NCBI RefSeq assembly: GCF_000701525.1
Contig: NZ_JNJC01000001.1
Location: forward strand, 248,001 to 312,000
Origin: Mesoplasma grammopterae ATCC 49580
GTDB taxonomy: Bacteria > Bacillota_I > Bacilli_A > Mycoplasmatales > Mycoplasmataceae
DNA: 64,000 nucleotides
Direction: 5' to 3'
Made by a program: the position numbers and the translations under genes. The notes beneath the pieces are model-generated. The model saw nothing but the letters and a program-made list of their open reading frames with translations, was not told the DNA's origin and ran no database searches. This document shows, piece by piece, positions 1 to 10,276 of the stretch; the stretch's first letter is position 1, and each line of letters begins with the position of its first letter.

Positions 1-15
1 TCTGAACTTAGTCAT
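1..15 (-). CDS. 5' end of a gene running off the left edge
   Basis: On the minus strand an ATG at position 15 opens the reading MTKFR before the window ends. It is preceded, after a 5-nt spacer, by a strong Shine-Dalgarno sequence (CAAAGGAG, plus positions 21-28), which is the reason for calling it. Five codons allow no functional guess. It lies 48 bases downstream of the symporter gene and reads the same way, so it may share that transcript. Confidence 0.5.
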
Positions 16-62
16 GTATTCTCCTTTGTAATTTTCAAACTTTATATATTTTATCAATTTTT

Positions 63-1793
63 TTATTTGTTTGTTTTCTTTTTAGCTTTTGACGCTTTTT
101 TTAAGTTTTCTTTTTTTTCTTTATTTTCAATTAATGCTGTTAATTTTTTTTCTGATATTAACTCTGTACCTTCTTCAAATAATAATTCATCTTTTGCAAC
201 AAGCGTGGCAGCAAAAATTCCACCAGTAACATTTGTTGCTGTTCTACCCATGTCAAATAAACCATCAATAGCACCAAAAATTGCATACACAGGAGCAAAG
301 AAAGCTCCAAAACCAATTCCATTTAAAACGGCAGATGTTACAACAGTTGCAGTACCTGGAACACCGGCAATACCAATACTTGCAACAATTGTAGTAAATA
401 GTCCTAATATAAAGAATGCAAATATGTTCATTGTTGCAACAGTTTCAGAACCTGTGTATAAAACAGAAGTAATTAATCCCGCTTGAACCCCAGCACAAGC
501 AACAAGTCCAAGTGAAGTAGATAGTGGAGCTACTATGCTTGTTACTTTATCTTTAATTTTCATTCCATTAGACAATGTGTCCATAGTTACTGGCAGTGTT
601 GCATTTGAAGACTGTGTTGAGAAAGCTTGAACAAAAGGTCTTCAAGCATGTTTTCATCAAGCTTTAACATTAATTCCTGATAAGAATAAAATTAAAGTCA
701 TAACACCTAACATAATTATTAAACCTAAATATCCAACGCCTAATATTAAACCTATAGAAGCAAGTGCACCTATAGCTCTTGTTGTAATTGAAGTTGTCAA
801 CATGGCCATTACTGCTAATGGCATTATTTTCATAAATGTCATTAATATAGACATAACTATATCTCAAGCTCTGTCCATGAAATTCATTAAATTATCCATT
901 GACTCAGGATGTTTTTTTCTTACGAATGTTGTTGCATATCCAACCAATGCAGCAAGCACAATAACGGGTATGATTGCTGTTGCAGATAATGTAGCAACAA
1001 AATTAGAAGGTATATATCCCCAAATTATTTCTGGTAAAGCTTTAGAATCTGTTCTTCCAGAACCACCAGGTATTTGTTGATCAAAATTTAATCCTTTACC
1101 AATTTTTAATACGTATCCTATTCAAAAAGTAATTGTAAATGCAATAGCAACATTTATTAATAAAATAGCTACAGCTTTTCCAGATATTCTTCCTAAGCCT
1201 TTACTTCCAGGTTTAGCAACAACTCTAAAGATTGCAATAAATACAACTGGTATTGTAATTAATAAAATACCATTAATAAATATTTGTTTTAACATTGATG
1301 CTCATGTATTAAATTCAATTATTCAATCTATTCCAGACTTAATTGACTTTTCAGCGACAACAGAACCAACGAAAGCAACCTTATATCCTTCTACAAGAGA
1401 AGAGTCTGGCATAAATATTTCACCTTGAATAAGTTGAGCTGCCTCTGGTTTATTCACAATAGTTGAAATCATGACATAATCATTACTACCTTTAATATAA
1501 TATTTAGAAATATCTAATCAATTGCCATCAACAAGCGCCCAAGCTGATTGTCCATCATGTGAAAATCATGAACCTCCAGGGAAACCTATAATAGCTTGAA
1601 TTGCTATACCAAATATTAAACCTATAGATATACCTATAAATATTCTGTATACAAACTTAATTTTTATTTGTCTTAATCCATATCAAAACCCACCCATTAA
1701 ACCAAAAAACAATACAATCGCTAAAAGTGATTGTCATGTGCTTATGCTTAAAAAGTTTTGAAGGAAAGTTTCTTTAAAACTGCTTAATAACAT
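63..1793 (-). CDS. Dicarboxylate/amino acid:cation symporter (DAACS family, TcyP-like)
   Basis: Predicted Na+- or H+-coupled importer in the plasma membrane, 576 residues with several UGA-Trp codons. It has the two hallmark regions of the DAACS family: the serine-rich re-entrant loop (QSSNATLPVT) and, near the C-terminus, FDMGRTATNVTGG in the substrate/cation site. The overall pattern, including a long N-terminal hydrophobic segment and an extra polar loop at about residues 60-130, fits the L-cystine uptake (TcyP) branch better than GltP, but the substrate is an inference. The last ~50 residues are a Glu/Lys-rich tail ending KASKAKKKTNK. The start is supported by an AGAGGA ribosome site. It lies 31 nt after the NADH oxidase gene on the same strand, so co-transcription is plausible. 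Confidence 0.85.
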
Positions 1794-1824
1794 TTTTATA
1801 TCCTCTTTTTTCTCTTTATTTAAT

Positions 1825-3153
1825 CTATATTAACTTACTTAAAGCAATGTGAATAATATCTGTTGTTCTTGAAAACGGTGGAGAGTATGGTAAATCAATC
1901 TGCTCTAAATCTTCATCAACTTTACTTCTTGCCCAAATTAAACCAACTAATCCATAAATTCTTAAAACAGATTTATTTTTTCCTATCATTTGCACGTTAA
2001 TAATTTCTTTAGTTTTAACATCTACGATTATTTTCAATCATAAATCTTCTTGACCAGTTACATAATTAGTGTGATCCTTATCTTTAATTAAAACTTCTTT
2101 AGTTTCAATACTGTTCATATCAATAAACATTCTATTTTCACCGGTTCTCGCTAACTCTAAATCAAAGAATCTTATTATTGTTGTTCCTAATGCCCCAACA
2201 AATTTACTTGATTTATTTTTATTAATATTATTTGCTATTATTTTCGCTTGTTTATTTGCTACTGTTGCTAAATAAAATGTTTTTGAGTTTTTATATAAAT
2301 AACTTAAACTGCTACAACAATCTCCGCCTGCGTAAACATTAGGAATATTCGTTTCACAATATTCGTTAATTTTTATTGCACCATTATTTTCTAACTCTAA
2401 ATTAGTATCTCTTAAAAATGAAGTGTTTGGTGTAACACCAATACTTAAAATAACCACATCACATTTTATTATTTCACCATTAATTGTTTTAGCGCCAGTT
2501 ACTTTGCCATTATTATCTTTAACAAATTCTATAACTTCATTATTTTTAAATAGCTTTATTTCTTGATTTGAAATTTCTTTTTCTACTAATTCAGAAAACT
2601 CTTCATCAAATAAATTTTTTAACACTCTATCTGCTTTTTCAATAATTGATATTTTTGCTCTTGTACTATGTTTAATATTTTCAACCATTTCTAAACCAAT
2701 TAAACCTGATCCTATTATTAAAACGTTACTATCATCATTGATTGTTTTTCTAATTTCAATCGCGTCTTCTTTTGAATTAACAGTAAATATATTTTTGGCA
2801 TCTATATTTTTAATTTCAGGAGTTATTGGTTTTGCACCAACAGCAATAACTAAATTGTCATAAGAAATCTGTGACTCCTCAAAAATGACCTTTTTATTTT
2901 CAAAATCAATTTTGTTTACTTTTGAATTACTAATAACAGAAATCTGTGACTCCTCAAATTTTTCAATCTTTCTTGCAATTAAGGTTTCTGGATTTTCAAA
3001 ATTATGACCTATATAATATGGTATTCCGCAAGCTCCAAACGAAACATAATCCTTATCCTGAATAACAACTATTTCATTTTGTTCATTTAATCTTTTAAGT
3101 TTAGCTGCAACACCCATACCTGTTGCTGAACCACCAATAATAACAGTTTTCAT
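1825..3153 (-). CDS. nox: NADH oxidase / CoA-disulfide reductase family flavoprotein
   Basis: 442-residue FAD-dependent pyridine nucleotide-disulfide oxidoreductase. Residues 1-13 form the FAD dinucleotide fold (IIGGSATGMG). The single redox cysteine is Cys42 in SFGACGIPYYIG. A second GxGxxG fold for NAD(P)H is at about 147-155 (IIGSGLIGLE), and the FAD-binding AGGD motif is near residue 279. The C-terminal domain ends with YSPPFSRTTD, typical of this family. In fermentative mollicutes this enzyme commonly reoxidises NADH with O2, giving water; CoA-disulfide reduction is the alternative and cannot be told apart by sequence alone. Reading through one UGA joins residue 371 to the C-terminal part. 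A 21-bp perfect repeat lies inside the gene (see findings). Divergent from topA. Confidence 0.9.
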
Positions 3154-3330
3154 TTTGCCTCCATTTTTGAAATTATTAATATTATAGTCTTATTTTTTAA
3201 AAAGTAAAAAGTTATTATAAAACTATAGTTTTAATTTAATAATATATATAAGCCTAAAATGAAAAAAATAAATTTTAGTTGAAATTATGTTTAGAAAAGG
3301 TTTAAATTAATCAATGAAAGAAGTGTGGAC
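3154..3330. promoter_or_regulatory. Divergent intergenic region between nox and topA with a 14-bp palindrome
   Basis: 177 bases with no gene. It must hold the promoters for both divergent genes. A perfect 14-bp palindrome, AAAACTATAGTTTT, lies at 3219-3232 and has the size and symmetry of a dimeric repressor site, though AT-rich DNA produces such palindromes by chance. The topA ribosome site is weak (AAAGAAGTG upstream of 3331). Confidence 0.4.
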
Positions 3331-5247
3331 ATGGCAAAATATTTAGTATTACTTGAATCACCATCAAAGGTTGAAAAGATTAAACATTATTTAGAAAAAA
3401 ACTTTCAAGAAGATTCTTTTGAGGTTTTAGCTAGTGGTGGTCATATTAACAGAATAGCAGACTCTGGACCTTGAGGGCTTGGAATAGACCTTCAAACAAT
3501 GACGCCAACATTTAAAATAGAAACAACAAAGAAAAAGAATGTTTCTGAAATTCTGAAGGCTGGTAAAAGTGCTGACAAAATTATTCTTGCTTCCGATCCC
3601 GACCGTGAAGGAGAAGCTATTGCTTGACATTTAGCAAATCTTTTTGCTAAAGATAATAAAGAAATAAAAAGAATAACATTTAATGAAATTACTGAAAGTG
3701 CTGTTGTTAAGGCTTTTGGTGAAATGAGAGAAACAGATTTAGATTTAGTTAACGCACAGTTATCTAGACAAATGTTAGATAAAATAATCGGATATATGGT
3801 TTCTAATTCTCTTCAAAAAAGTACGGGGTTATTAAGTGCAGGTAGGGTTCAAACACCAGCATTAAAAATACTTGTTGATAGAGATAAAATAATTAAAGCT
3901 TTCATTGAAACTATTTATAAAAAGATTTTTGTTATAGATCAAAAACAAAATGTTAAATTATTTTTATATAAAGACGATAATAACTTAGTTATAAATGATC
4001 CAAAAAATTATTATATTTCTGAAGAACAATCTAAAGTTATTATAAATAACTTAGGTGAAGATTATAAATGTACAAAATATAAAGCTAAAGAATTTGAAGT
4101 AAGAAGTTTTAAGCCTTATTCAACAGCTAGTTTGCTACAGGACGGTTTTAGTAAATTAAGAATGAGTGCAGCTCAAATTACAGTTGCTGCTCAAAAACTT
4201 TATGAGGCAGGACTTGTGACATATATAAGAACAGATTCTAATAGATATTCTAGTGATTTTGTTCTTGAAGCTAAGAATTTCATTGATAAAAATTTTAAAG
4301 GTGATCTTTTTAAAGAAGCTGTCCCTGTAAGAACTCAAGCTAATGCGCAAGAAGCCCATGAGTCAATTAGACCAACAGATTTAAATCAACGACCAGAGAA
4401 CATATCTTCACAAATAGAAGACAAAAATATGATAAGACTGTATAACTTAATTTGATGAAATACAGTTAAATCATTAATGAAAGGTCCTAGTGGTTTCTAT
4501 CACAACTGAACTTTCTGAAATAACGGTTATGAATTTAAGCAAAGTTGAAAAGAAGTATTGGATTTAGGATACAACAAATTGGATAAATTTGAAACTGATG
4601 AGGATGTTGAGCTTGATGAAAATGATGATGAAATTTCTAATGATGATGAAATTAAGCCACCCTTTGAATTTAAGGAAAATTATGTTTTCTCAATAAATAA
4701 GAACGCAATAGTCATAGAAGAGGCTAAAACATCTCCACCAAGAATGTTTAACCAAGCAAGTTTGGTTAGAGAACTAAAAGATTTGGGTATTGGAAGACCT
4801 TCAACTTATACTCCAACTCTTTCAAAATTAAAAGAGCGTGAATATGCAATACCTCATAGAGGTAAACCGTTTGAAGTTACTGAAAAAGGGTATCAAGCAG
4901 AGGAGTTTTTATATGATAAATACGAAGATTTCTTCAATGTTAACTACACAGCTAAAATGGAAGAGAATTTAGATGAGATAGCAGAGGGTAAATTTGATTA
5001 CAAAGATTGAATTAAGACAATTTATGAAGACTTAAATGCATCTGTTAAAGCTCAAATTCAAGAAGCTAAAACTAGTGACATAAAATGCCCTAGATGTCAT
5101 GAAGGTAGTCTTGTATTTATTAAATCTAAATTTGGTAGAGGTAGAGGTTGTTCTAACTTCACAACAACTAAATGTGGATATCGTGAATACGAACAAAAAG
5201 ATGGTTCATGATTAGAATACGTTGCTAAAGCAAAAGAAACAAAATAA
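3331..5247 (+). CDS. topA: DNA topoisomerase I (type IA)
   Basis: Relaxes negatively supercoiled DNA through a 5'-phosphotyrosine intermediate. 638 residues. The N-terminal TOPRIM domain begins LLESPSKVEKI and includes the metal-binding ASDPDREGEAIAW; the catalytic tyrosine is Y298 in LVTYIRTDS. One C-terminal zinc-ribbon-like motif is visible (CPRCHEG ... GCSNF ... CGY), so there are fewer Zn modules than in the E. coli enzyme. An acidic insert (about residues 415-435, Asp/Glu run) is present. In-frame UGA codons are read as Trp. It is the only plus-strand gene left of the origin, so it is transcribed against the replication fork. It ends in a strong bidirectional hairpin. Confidence 0.97.
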
Positions 5248-5278
5248 AAAACAAGGATTTTTAAAACCTTGTTTTTTA
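5248..5278. terminator. Bidirectional terminator between topA and the nuclease-like gene
   Basis: Inverted repeat AAAACAAGG (5248-5256) / CCTTGTTTT (5267-5275) with a 10-nt loop, with a U-run on either strand. It serves topA and the convergent minus-strand gene ending at 5279. Confidence 0.8.
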
Positions 5279-5797
5279 TTATATTTTTAAAGATTTTAAT
5301 AAAGTTTCTTCATCAATCAAATATATTTGCTTGTTAATTAGATTACAATTTATAACAAAAAAACTTTGTAACACAAAACCTGAAAATTTTACTTGTTTAA
5401 ATCTTTCTTTTAGTAAATCATTGTATAAAACAACTTGTAATGCTTCTTTGTTTTTAACAAGTAATTTAGTTGTTTTAATATCTCCTATTACATACTTTTT
5501 AAGTTTTGTATTTATTAGTAATAAATCAAGTATTTCAACGTATTCTTTTCCTATCATTGAAAGTTCGCTTATTATTTCTCACCCTTCAGATTCAGGATAG
5601 TCATTAAAAATTTTGTTTAAAACTCATAACAATCAATCTTTTATTTCAAAATGTGAATTGATTTCACAACAATTTTCTGTTGTTTTTTCATTTATAAAGT
5701 TTTCAGCTATTTTGTGTAAATGTATGTCTCTTGCAATTGCTAAATCTAATATTTGTTTGTGGGAGATACAATTTTTATTGATGGATTTGGATATCAT
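5279..5797 (-). CDS. PD-(D/E)XK nuclease-like protein, probably 5'-truncated
   Basis: 172 residues in code 4. I infer a PD-(D/E)XK fold from ordered motifs: an ARDIHLHKIAENFI helix like the GTxxHxxIE segment of RecB/Cas4-type nucleases, then ILDLLLI followed about 15 residues later by GDIKTT (the D...DxK metal site), then ALQVVLYNDLL, equivalent to the Q-x-x-x-Y helix. The annotated start ATG has no recognisable ribosome site, and in-frame TAA stops lie just upstream (5810-5812 and further up). Families of this type usually have another 40-60 residues before the H-x-x-I-E helix, so this may be a decaying gene. Its biological target is unknown. Confidence 0.55.
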
Positions 5798-5921
5798 AAA
5801 ATCTATTGGTTACGAATTTGGTGAGCATTTAATTTATCCTGTTCACTGAAAAGAAGGTTTTAAAATAAAAGAGATTATTGCGAACAATAATCATCCTTAT
5901 AATAAATTAAAATAAAAATTT

Positions 5922-7316
5922 TTATTTTTTAAATTTAGATTTTATTCATTCTATACACATGAAACCTTCATTTAATTTTGTCGGTAATATTAAATTTAAA
6001 ATTATACCTGTAAATGCAGCTAGCCCCAATCCAGGTAAATTGAATGAACCCATGTCTATTCCTTCACCTAATACACTAAGAACGACTCCAATTACTAATA
6101 CTGTAGCTGATATAAATACATTTCTCATATTCATAAAATCTGTTTTACTTGTTACCATTATTCTTACACCATTAATACTTATAAATCCAAACATAATCAT
6201 TCCAACACCACCCATTACAGGTTCTGGTAGCATTGATATTGTTTGGTTAACTGGTGCAACAAATGACAAAATTATAGCTATTACCGCAGCTCCTCCAGTT
6301 ACTCACACAGATGCAACCTTTGTCATACCAATAACTGCTGTATTTTCACCATAAGTAGTGTTTGGTGGGCCACCAACTAAACCATCAAATACTATAGAAA
6401 CACCATCTGCGATAAGTGTTCTATGTATACCGGGATCTTTTACAAAATCTTTTTTAGTTATATATCCCATTGCTATATGATCACCAATATGTTCTGCCAT
6501 TGCAATTATTGCTAATGGTGATATTGCTAATATCGCTGGCAATATATTTTTGGCTTCTTGTTTTCATAATGGTTTAAATGAAGGATATCACTCCCACTGA
6601 GATACATCTGTTATTTTTGTTGTATCTATTAATGTTGAATTTTTCATTGAAAAATGAATAATTAAACTCAAAACAAATCCTGATAATATTCCAATCATAA
6701 CTGGAATAACTTTTGCTATCCCTTTAGCTTTCAATGTTACTATAATAGTCACCATAAAAGTAAATATTGCTATTAGTGCTGCAATTCATTGTGCATATCC
6801 CTTTGCTGAATCACTTCAGCTTTTTGCACTTGTTATACCCGCATTGGCTAATGCAGATGGTGCTGCACTCAAACCAATTACCATTATTAAAGGTCCTATA
6901 ACAATTACAGGAAATATTTTTTCAATAAAACCAGTACCTAAATAATATACTAATATCCCAAATAATATATAAATCAATCCAGCAACCATTATGGCTACAA
7001 ATACCGAATTTCCATATGCTTGATAATTCATTCCGATTGCTGTCATATATGCAAATGAACTACCTAAATACATTGGTACCTTTGCTTTTGTTAAAGCAAT
7101 ATATATTAATGTTCCAACACCAGAACAAAATAATGCCATTGAAGAAGTCATCACAACCTCTTTAGCAAGACCATTTATAATAATAGGAACAAGTACTGTT
7201 GATCCAAACATAGCAAAAACATGTTGAATAGAAAATACAAATCATTGTCCATAACTTTTTGGCTTTTCTCTTGGTTCTAAAGCAAGACCTATTTCTTCTT
7301 GTTTTAACTCTTTCAT
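5922..7316 (-). CDS. uraA: Uracil/xanthine permease (NCS2 family)
   Basis: 464-residue polytopic membrane transporter for a nucleobase, probably uracil. Family signatures include the GSSFAYM segment near TM3, the AEHIGDH motif of the central substrate-binding helix (NCS2 'AEH'), and GGPPNTTYGENTAVIGMTKVASV, the NCS2 QHxxxT/PPNTTYGEN region specific to the uracil branch. The start is backed by the ribosome site AGAGGTGG seven bases upstream. The gene is preceded by a short translated leader and an intrinsic terminator, implying attenuation of expression (separate entries). In a mollicute without de novo pyrimidine synthesis this would feed salvage by uracil phosphoribosyltransferase, which is not in this window. 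Confidence 0.9.
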
Positions 7317-7340
7317 TTTTCCACCTCTTTCCGTTTTTAC

Positions 7341-7371
7341 AAAAAAAATAATCGTCTATAAAAGACGATTA
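7341..7371 (-). terminator. Intrinsic terminator/attenuator in the uracil permease leader
   Basis: Perfect 9-bp inverted repeat TAATCGTCT (7349-7357) / AGACGATTA (7363-7371), 5-nt loop, followed on the minus strand by eight U residues (7341-7348). It lies between a leader open reading frame and the permease start at 7316. The TAA stop codon of the leader forms the first base pairs of the stem, so a ribosome finishing the leader would cover the stem. Confidence 0.85.
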
Positions 7372-7440
7372 TTTGGTTGTTAAAAACTTGCTTTCGATTA
7401 TTGGTGGATTTTTAAAAAATTGCTTAATTAATGTTTTCAT
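7369..7440 (-). CDS. 23-residue leader peptide upstream of the uracil permease
   Basis: Small ORF reading MKTLIKQFFKNPPIIESKFL followed by TTK and stop. Its translation signal is strong: ATTGGAGGT ends about six bases before the ATG, better than many full genes here. A TATAAT -10 element lies upstream (7470-7475). The stop codon sits in the 5' arm of the terminator. I infer a translated attenuator leader: ribosome position on this ORF would decide whether the terminator forms before the permease. No run of a single regulatory codon is apparent, so amino-acid sensing is not obvious; UTP-dependent pausing of RNA polymerase, as known for pyrBI, is one alternative. Confidence 0.6.
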   Translation of the reverse strand: MKTLIKQFFKNPPIIESKFLTTK

Positions 7441-7469
7441 AAAAATACCTCCAATAAATCTTAAAATTT

Positions 7470-7475
7470 ATTATA
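7470..7475 (-). promoter_or_regulatory. -10 element for the leader-uraA transcript
   Basis: Minus-strand TATAAT, about 18 bases upstream of the leader ribosome site. No good -35 hexamer is seen, which is common in mollicutes. Confidence 0.45.
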
Positions 7476-7495
7476 GTTTATTTAAGATAAAAAAT

Positions 7496-8188
7496 CTATA
7501 TTCCTGTTGAATTTAATTGAGTTTGCAATTCTTTATAATTTGGACAATATCTTTCAACGAAATGTCAAAATTCTTTTGAGTGATTTGGGTGTAAAATATG
7601 TGTTAACTCATGAATGATAACATAACTAATGATTTCATCATTAAAATGCAATAATTTTGTGTTGTACGCTATTTTAGAATCTTTAGGCAAACAATATCCT
7701 CATTTAGCCTTCATAAGTTTAACATTGACATTTCTAAATTGAACATTCATTTTCAAACTTCAATCAATTGTTCTTGAAATGAATCAATTTTTATAATGCT
7801 TAGCTAAAATACTATAAAGCTTTTTAACTTGTTCTTCTTGGTTAAAGTAATTTTTCATATAAATCTTATTGTTTTCAATTTTAGATCTTGTTAAATTTTC
7901 ATCTATTATTATTTCCAGCTCTTGGTCAAAAACTTTTACTCAAGGTTTTAAAGTATTGAAATCATATACTGATGCAATTATATGTTTATTTTGAACTGAA
8001 ACTATTTTTGAAATATTTTTATAAATAATTTTTTCAACTTCTCAATCAGGTGTATTAATAGGTGCACTAATTCTAACTTCGCCTTGTATAACTCTTAAAA
8101 TGATGTGTTTCTGTTCTTTATATGTAATTGTATAGCTTAAGTTGTTGCCTTGGTATGACAACGTTTTTTTAATTTTTAAACTAGACAT
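7496..8188 (-). CDS. YgjP/M48-like zinc metallopeptidase (DUF45)
   Basis: 230-residue cytoplasmic protein of the SprT/YgjP-like metallopeptidase family. The diagnostic block is at the C-terminus: a MKAKWGYC segment, then [20 protein letters not shown], giving the HExxH zinc site with the third ligand His in NHSKEFW. Family length is usually about 230, so it looks complete. The start ATG overlaps the last 8 bases of ychF, implying translational coupling, since no separate ribosome site is visible. Physiological substrate unknown for most members. Confidence 0.85.
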
Positions 8189-9275
8189 TAAATTTAAAGA
8201 AACAAACATCACCGTCTTGCATTATGTAACCTTTACCTTCAAGACGCATTTTTCCAGATTCTTTAACTTTCTTTTCATCCCCTAATTCAATAAGGTCTTG
8301 GACATTATAAATATCTGCTTTAATGAAGCCTCTTTCAAAGTCGGTATGTATCACACCTGCACATTGAGGTGCTGTTCACCCTTTTTTATATTGTCAGCTT
8401 CTAGCTTCTTGTGGCCCTGCTGTAAAATATGTTTCTAAGTCTAGTGCTTCAAATGCTGCTTTTATAACTTGTTCTAAACCAGAATACTTAACACCTAAGT
8501 CATTTAAAAACTCAGTTTTTTCTTCAGGTGTTGCTTCGCTTAAATCTTCTTCAATTTTGGCACAAATTTTTACAACTGAAGCGTTATTATTTGAAGCAAA
8601 TTCTTTAACTTGTTTAACATATTCATTGTCTTCAATTAATTCATCATCATTAACATTAGCAACATAAATAAAAGTTTTTGCAGTTAAAAACTGAAAACCT
8701 TTAAGAATTTTATCTTCTTCATCATTTAATTCTAATGTATTTAAAAGTTTATTTGAATTTAAACATTCAGCAGCCTTTTTTAGAACTTCCATTTCAGCTA
8801 CCAAAGTTTTATCTCCACCACGAACTTTTGGAGTTATTCTTTCAATACGTTTTTTAATTGTGGCTTCATCAGATAACATTAATTCTAAGTTTATGATTTC
8901 AATATCTCTTATTGGATCAACACTTCCCTCAACGTGTGTTATATCTTTATTTTCAAAACATCTAACAACTTCACAAATTGCATCAGTTTCTCTAATGTTA
9001 GCTAAAAATGCATTACCCAAACCTTCACCTTTTGATGCTCCTGCAATTAAACCTGCAATATCAACAAATTCAATTGTTGTAGCTATTTTTTTCTTTGAAC
9101 TAAATATTTCATTAATTTTATCTAATCTTTCATCTGGAACTTCAACAACACCTACATTTGGTTCTATTGTTGCAAATGGATAATTCGCTGCTTCTACATT
9201 TGAATTTGTTATTGCATTAAATAAAGTTGATTTACCTACATTTGGTAATCCTACTATTCCTACTTTTAAACTCAT
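8181..9275 (-). CDS. ychF: Redox-regulated ATPase/GTPase YchF (Obg family)
   Basis: 364 residues, the normal YchF length. N-terminal P-loop GLPNVGKST (residues 8-16), switch motif DIAGL, then the helical insert and C-terminal TGS domain (around 280-364, ending KFNV). YchF binds ribosomes and prefers ATP because the NKxD motif is altered (here NVND). The start is preceded by AAGAAGGAG within the end of the DUF951 gene. The order DUF951-ychF is also found in Bacillus, supporting both calls. One UGA-Trp near residue 294 is read through. Confidence 0.96.
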
Positions 9276-9276
9276 C

Positions 9277-9474
9277 TTATTCTCCTTCTTTTTTTAATAT
9301 TTGTTTTATTTGTTTATCTAAAACACTTCTTCTTAATTCTATAAATAAATCAAACTTGTCAGTACTTTTAAATTTGTATAGCGCACCAATGCGAATTAGT
9401 TCTCATTTTATAGTTCCACTTGGGTGCGATTTTTTAAAGACAACTAAATCACCAATTTGTAATTCTGTATGCAT
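9277..9474 (-). CDS. DUF951 family small protein
   Basis: 65 residues. It matches the conserved family of about 65 residues found immediately upstream of ychF in Firmicutes: GDLVVFKKSHPSG ... WELIRIGALYKFK ... RRSVLDKQIKQI. The usual family has a CxxC-like zinc motif in the middle, which is absent here (STDKFD). Its ATG overlaps the rsmG stop by one base (TAATG), and its 3' end contains the ychF ribosome site, so the three genes are tightly coupled. Function unknown. Confidence 0.8.
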
Positions 9475-10178
9475 TATTTTTTACCGCTCTCTTTAACTAT
9501 TTTTGCATATTCTCTTGGGTAAAGTTCTGGGGTTGATTTTTCTTTTTCATAAAATAAATTTATTCTTTCTCCAAAACCTGTATCAGCAAGAGACTGTTTA
9601 TTAATTAATTTTATTTTAAGTTTTTGATCAATATTTTTTGAGTTTGTGATTTCCTCATCAGCTCTTGGTCCTTTTAACAAAATTAATTTTCCTTGAACCT
9701 TTAAGAATCTAACAGCTAATTCTAAAATCACATCCAAATACGCAACTGCTCTAGAAATTGCTATATCATATTTTTCGTTTTCAATTCTAGCCAATTCTTC
9801 TGCTCTTGCGTGTTTTGCTTCAATTTGTTTTAGGCTTAGTTTTTTAATTACAATGTTAAGAAAATTTATCTTCTTATTATTTGAGTCAATTAGAGTAATA
9901 TCTGTTTCAGGAAAAAATATTTTTAAAACTATTCCTGGGAAACCAGGGCCTGTTCCAATATCAATAATTTTTTGATTATCAATTTTTGTTTCCTTTGTAA
10001 ATAATAAAGAATCTAAAAAATGTTTTTCATAAACATCTTCTTCATTTGTTATTCTTGTTAAATTATATTTTAAGTTTTCTTCAACAAGTATTTTATAATA
10101 CTCACTTAATTTATCTTTTATTTCTTCTGATGGAACAAAGCCTAAATTATCTTCAAAAATTTTTCAATTATTAAACAT
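9474..10178 (-). CDS. rsmG: 16S rRNA (guanine-527-N7)-methyltransferase
   Basis: 234-residue SAM-dependent methyltransferase that modifies G527 in the 530 loop of 16S rRNA. The SAM-binding motif IIDIGTGPGFPGIVL is at about residues 67-81; the conserved EKHFLDSL region precedes it and the SRAVAYLD segment follows, both typical of RsmG. Start chosen at an ATG with an AAAGGAG site. First gene of rsmG-DUF951-ychF-ygjP, with a TATAAT upstream at 10214-10219. Confidence 0.95.
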
Positions 10179-10213
10179 TGTTCACATCTCCTTTTCTTCT
10201 TTTAACTTAAATT

Positions 10214-10219
10214 ATTATA
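10214..10219 (-). promoter_or_regulatory. -10 element upstream of rsmG
   Basis: Minus-strand TATAAT in the gap between pgsA and rsmG, 36 bases before the rsmG start. It follows the pgsA terminator, so it probably starts the rsmG operon. Confidence 0.45.
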
Positions 10220-10249
10220 GCACATACCTTCTTTTTTGATTGCTAAATA

Positions 10250-10271
10250 AAAAGGAACATAAGTTCCTTTT
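10250..10271. terminator. Terminator of the amino-acid permease-pgsA unit
   Basis: Inverted repeat AAAAGGAAC (10250-10258) / GTTCCTTTT (10263-10271), 4-nt loop, directly after the pgsA stop on the minus strand. Confidence 0.75.
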
Positions 10272-10276
10272 GTTTA

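Noticed and set aside
5781-5915. Plus-strand ORF of 44 codons (MDLDIIKSIGYEF...) next to the nuclease-like gene
   Set aside because: It has no ribosome site, partly overlaps the minus-strand ORF, and resembles no family I know. It could be a remnant but cannot be supported as a gene.
5959-6354. Plus-strand ORF of 131 codons antisense to uraA
   Set aside because: The minus-strand uraA frame is a conserved transporter; the plus ORF is Pro/Ile/Thr-rich shadow sequence without a ribosome site. Similar antisense ORFs over DAACS, ychF and mnmG were rejected for the same reason.
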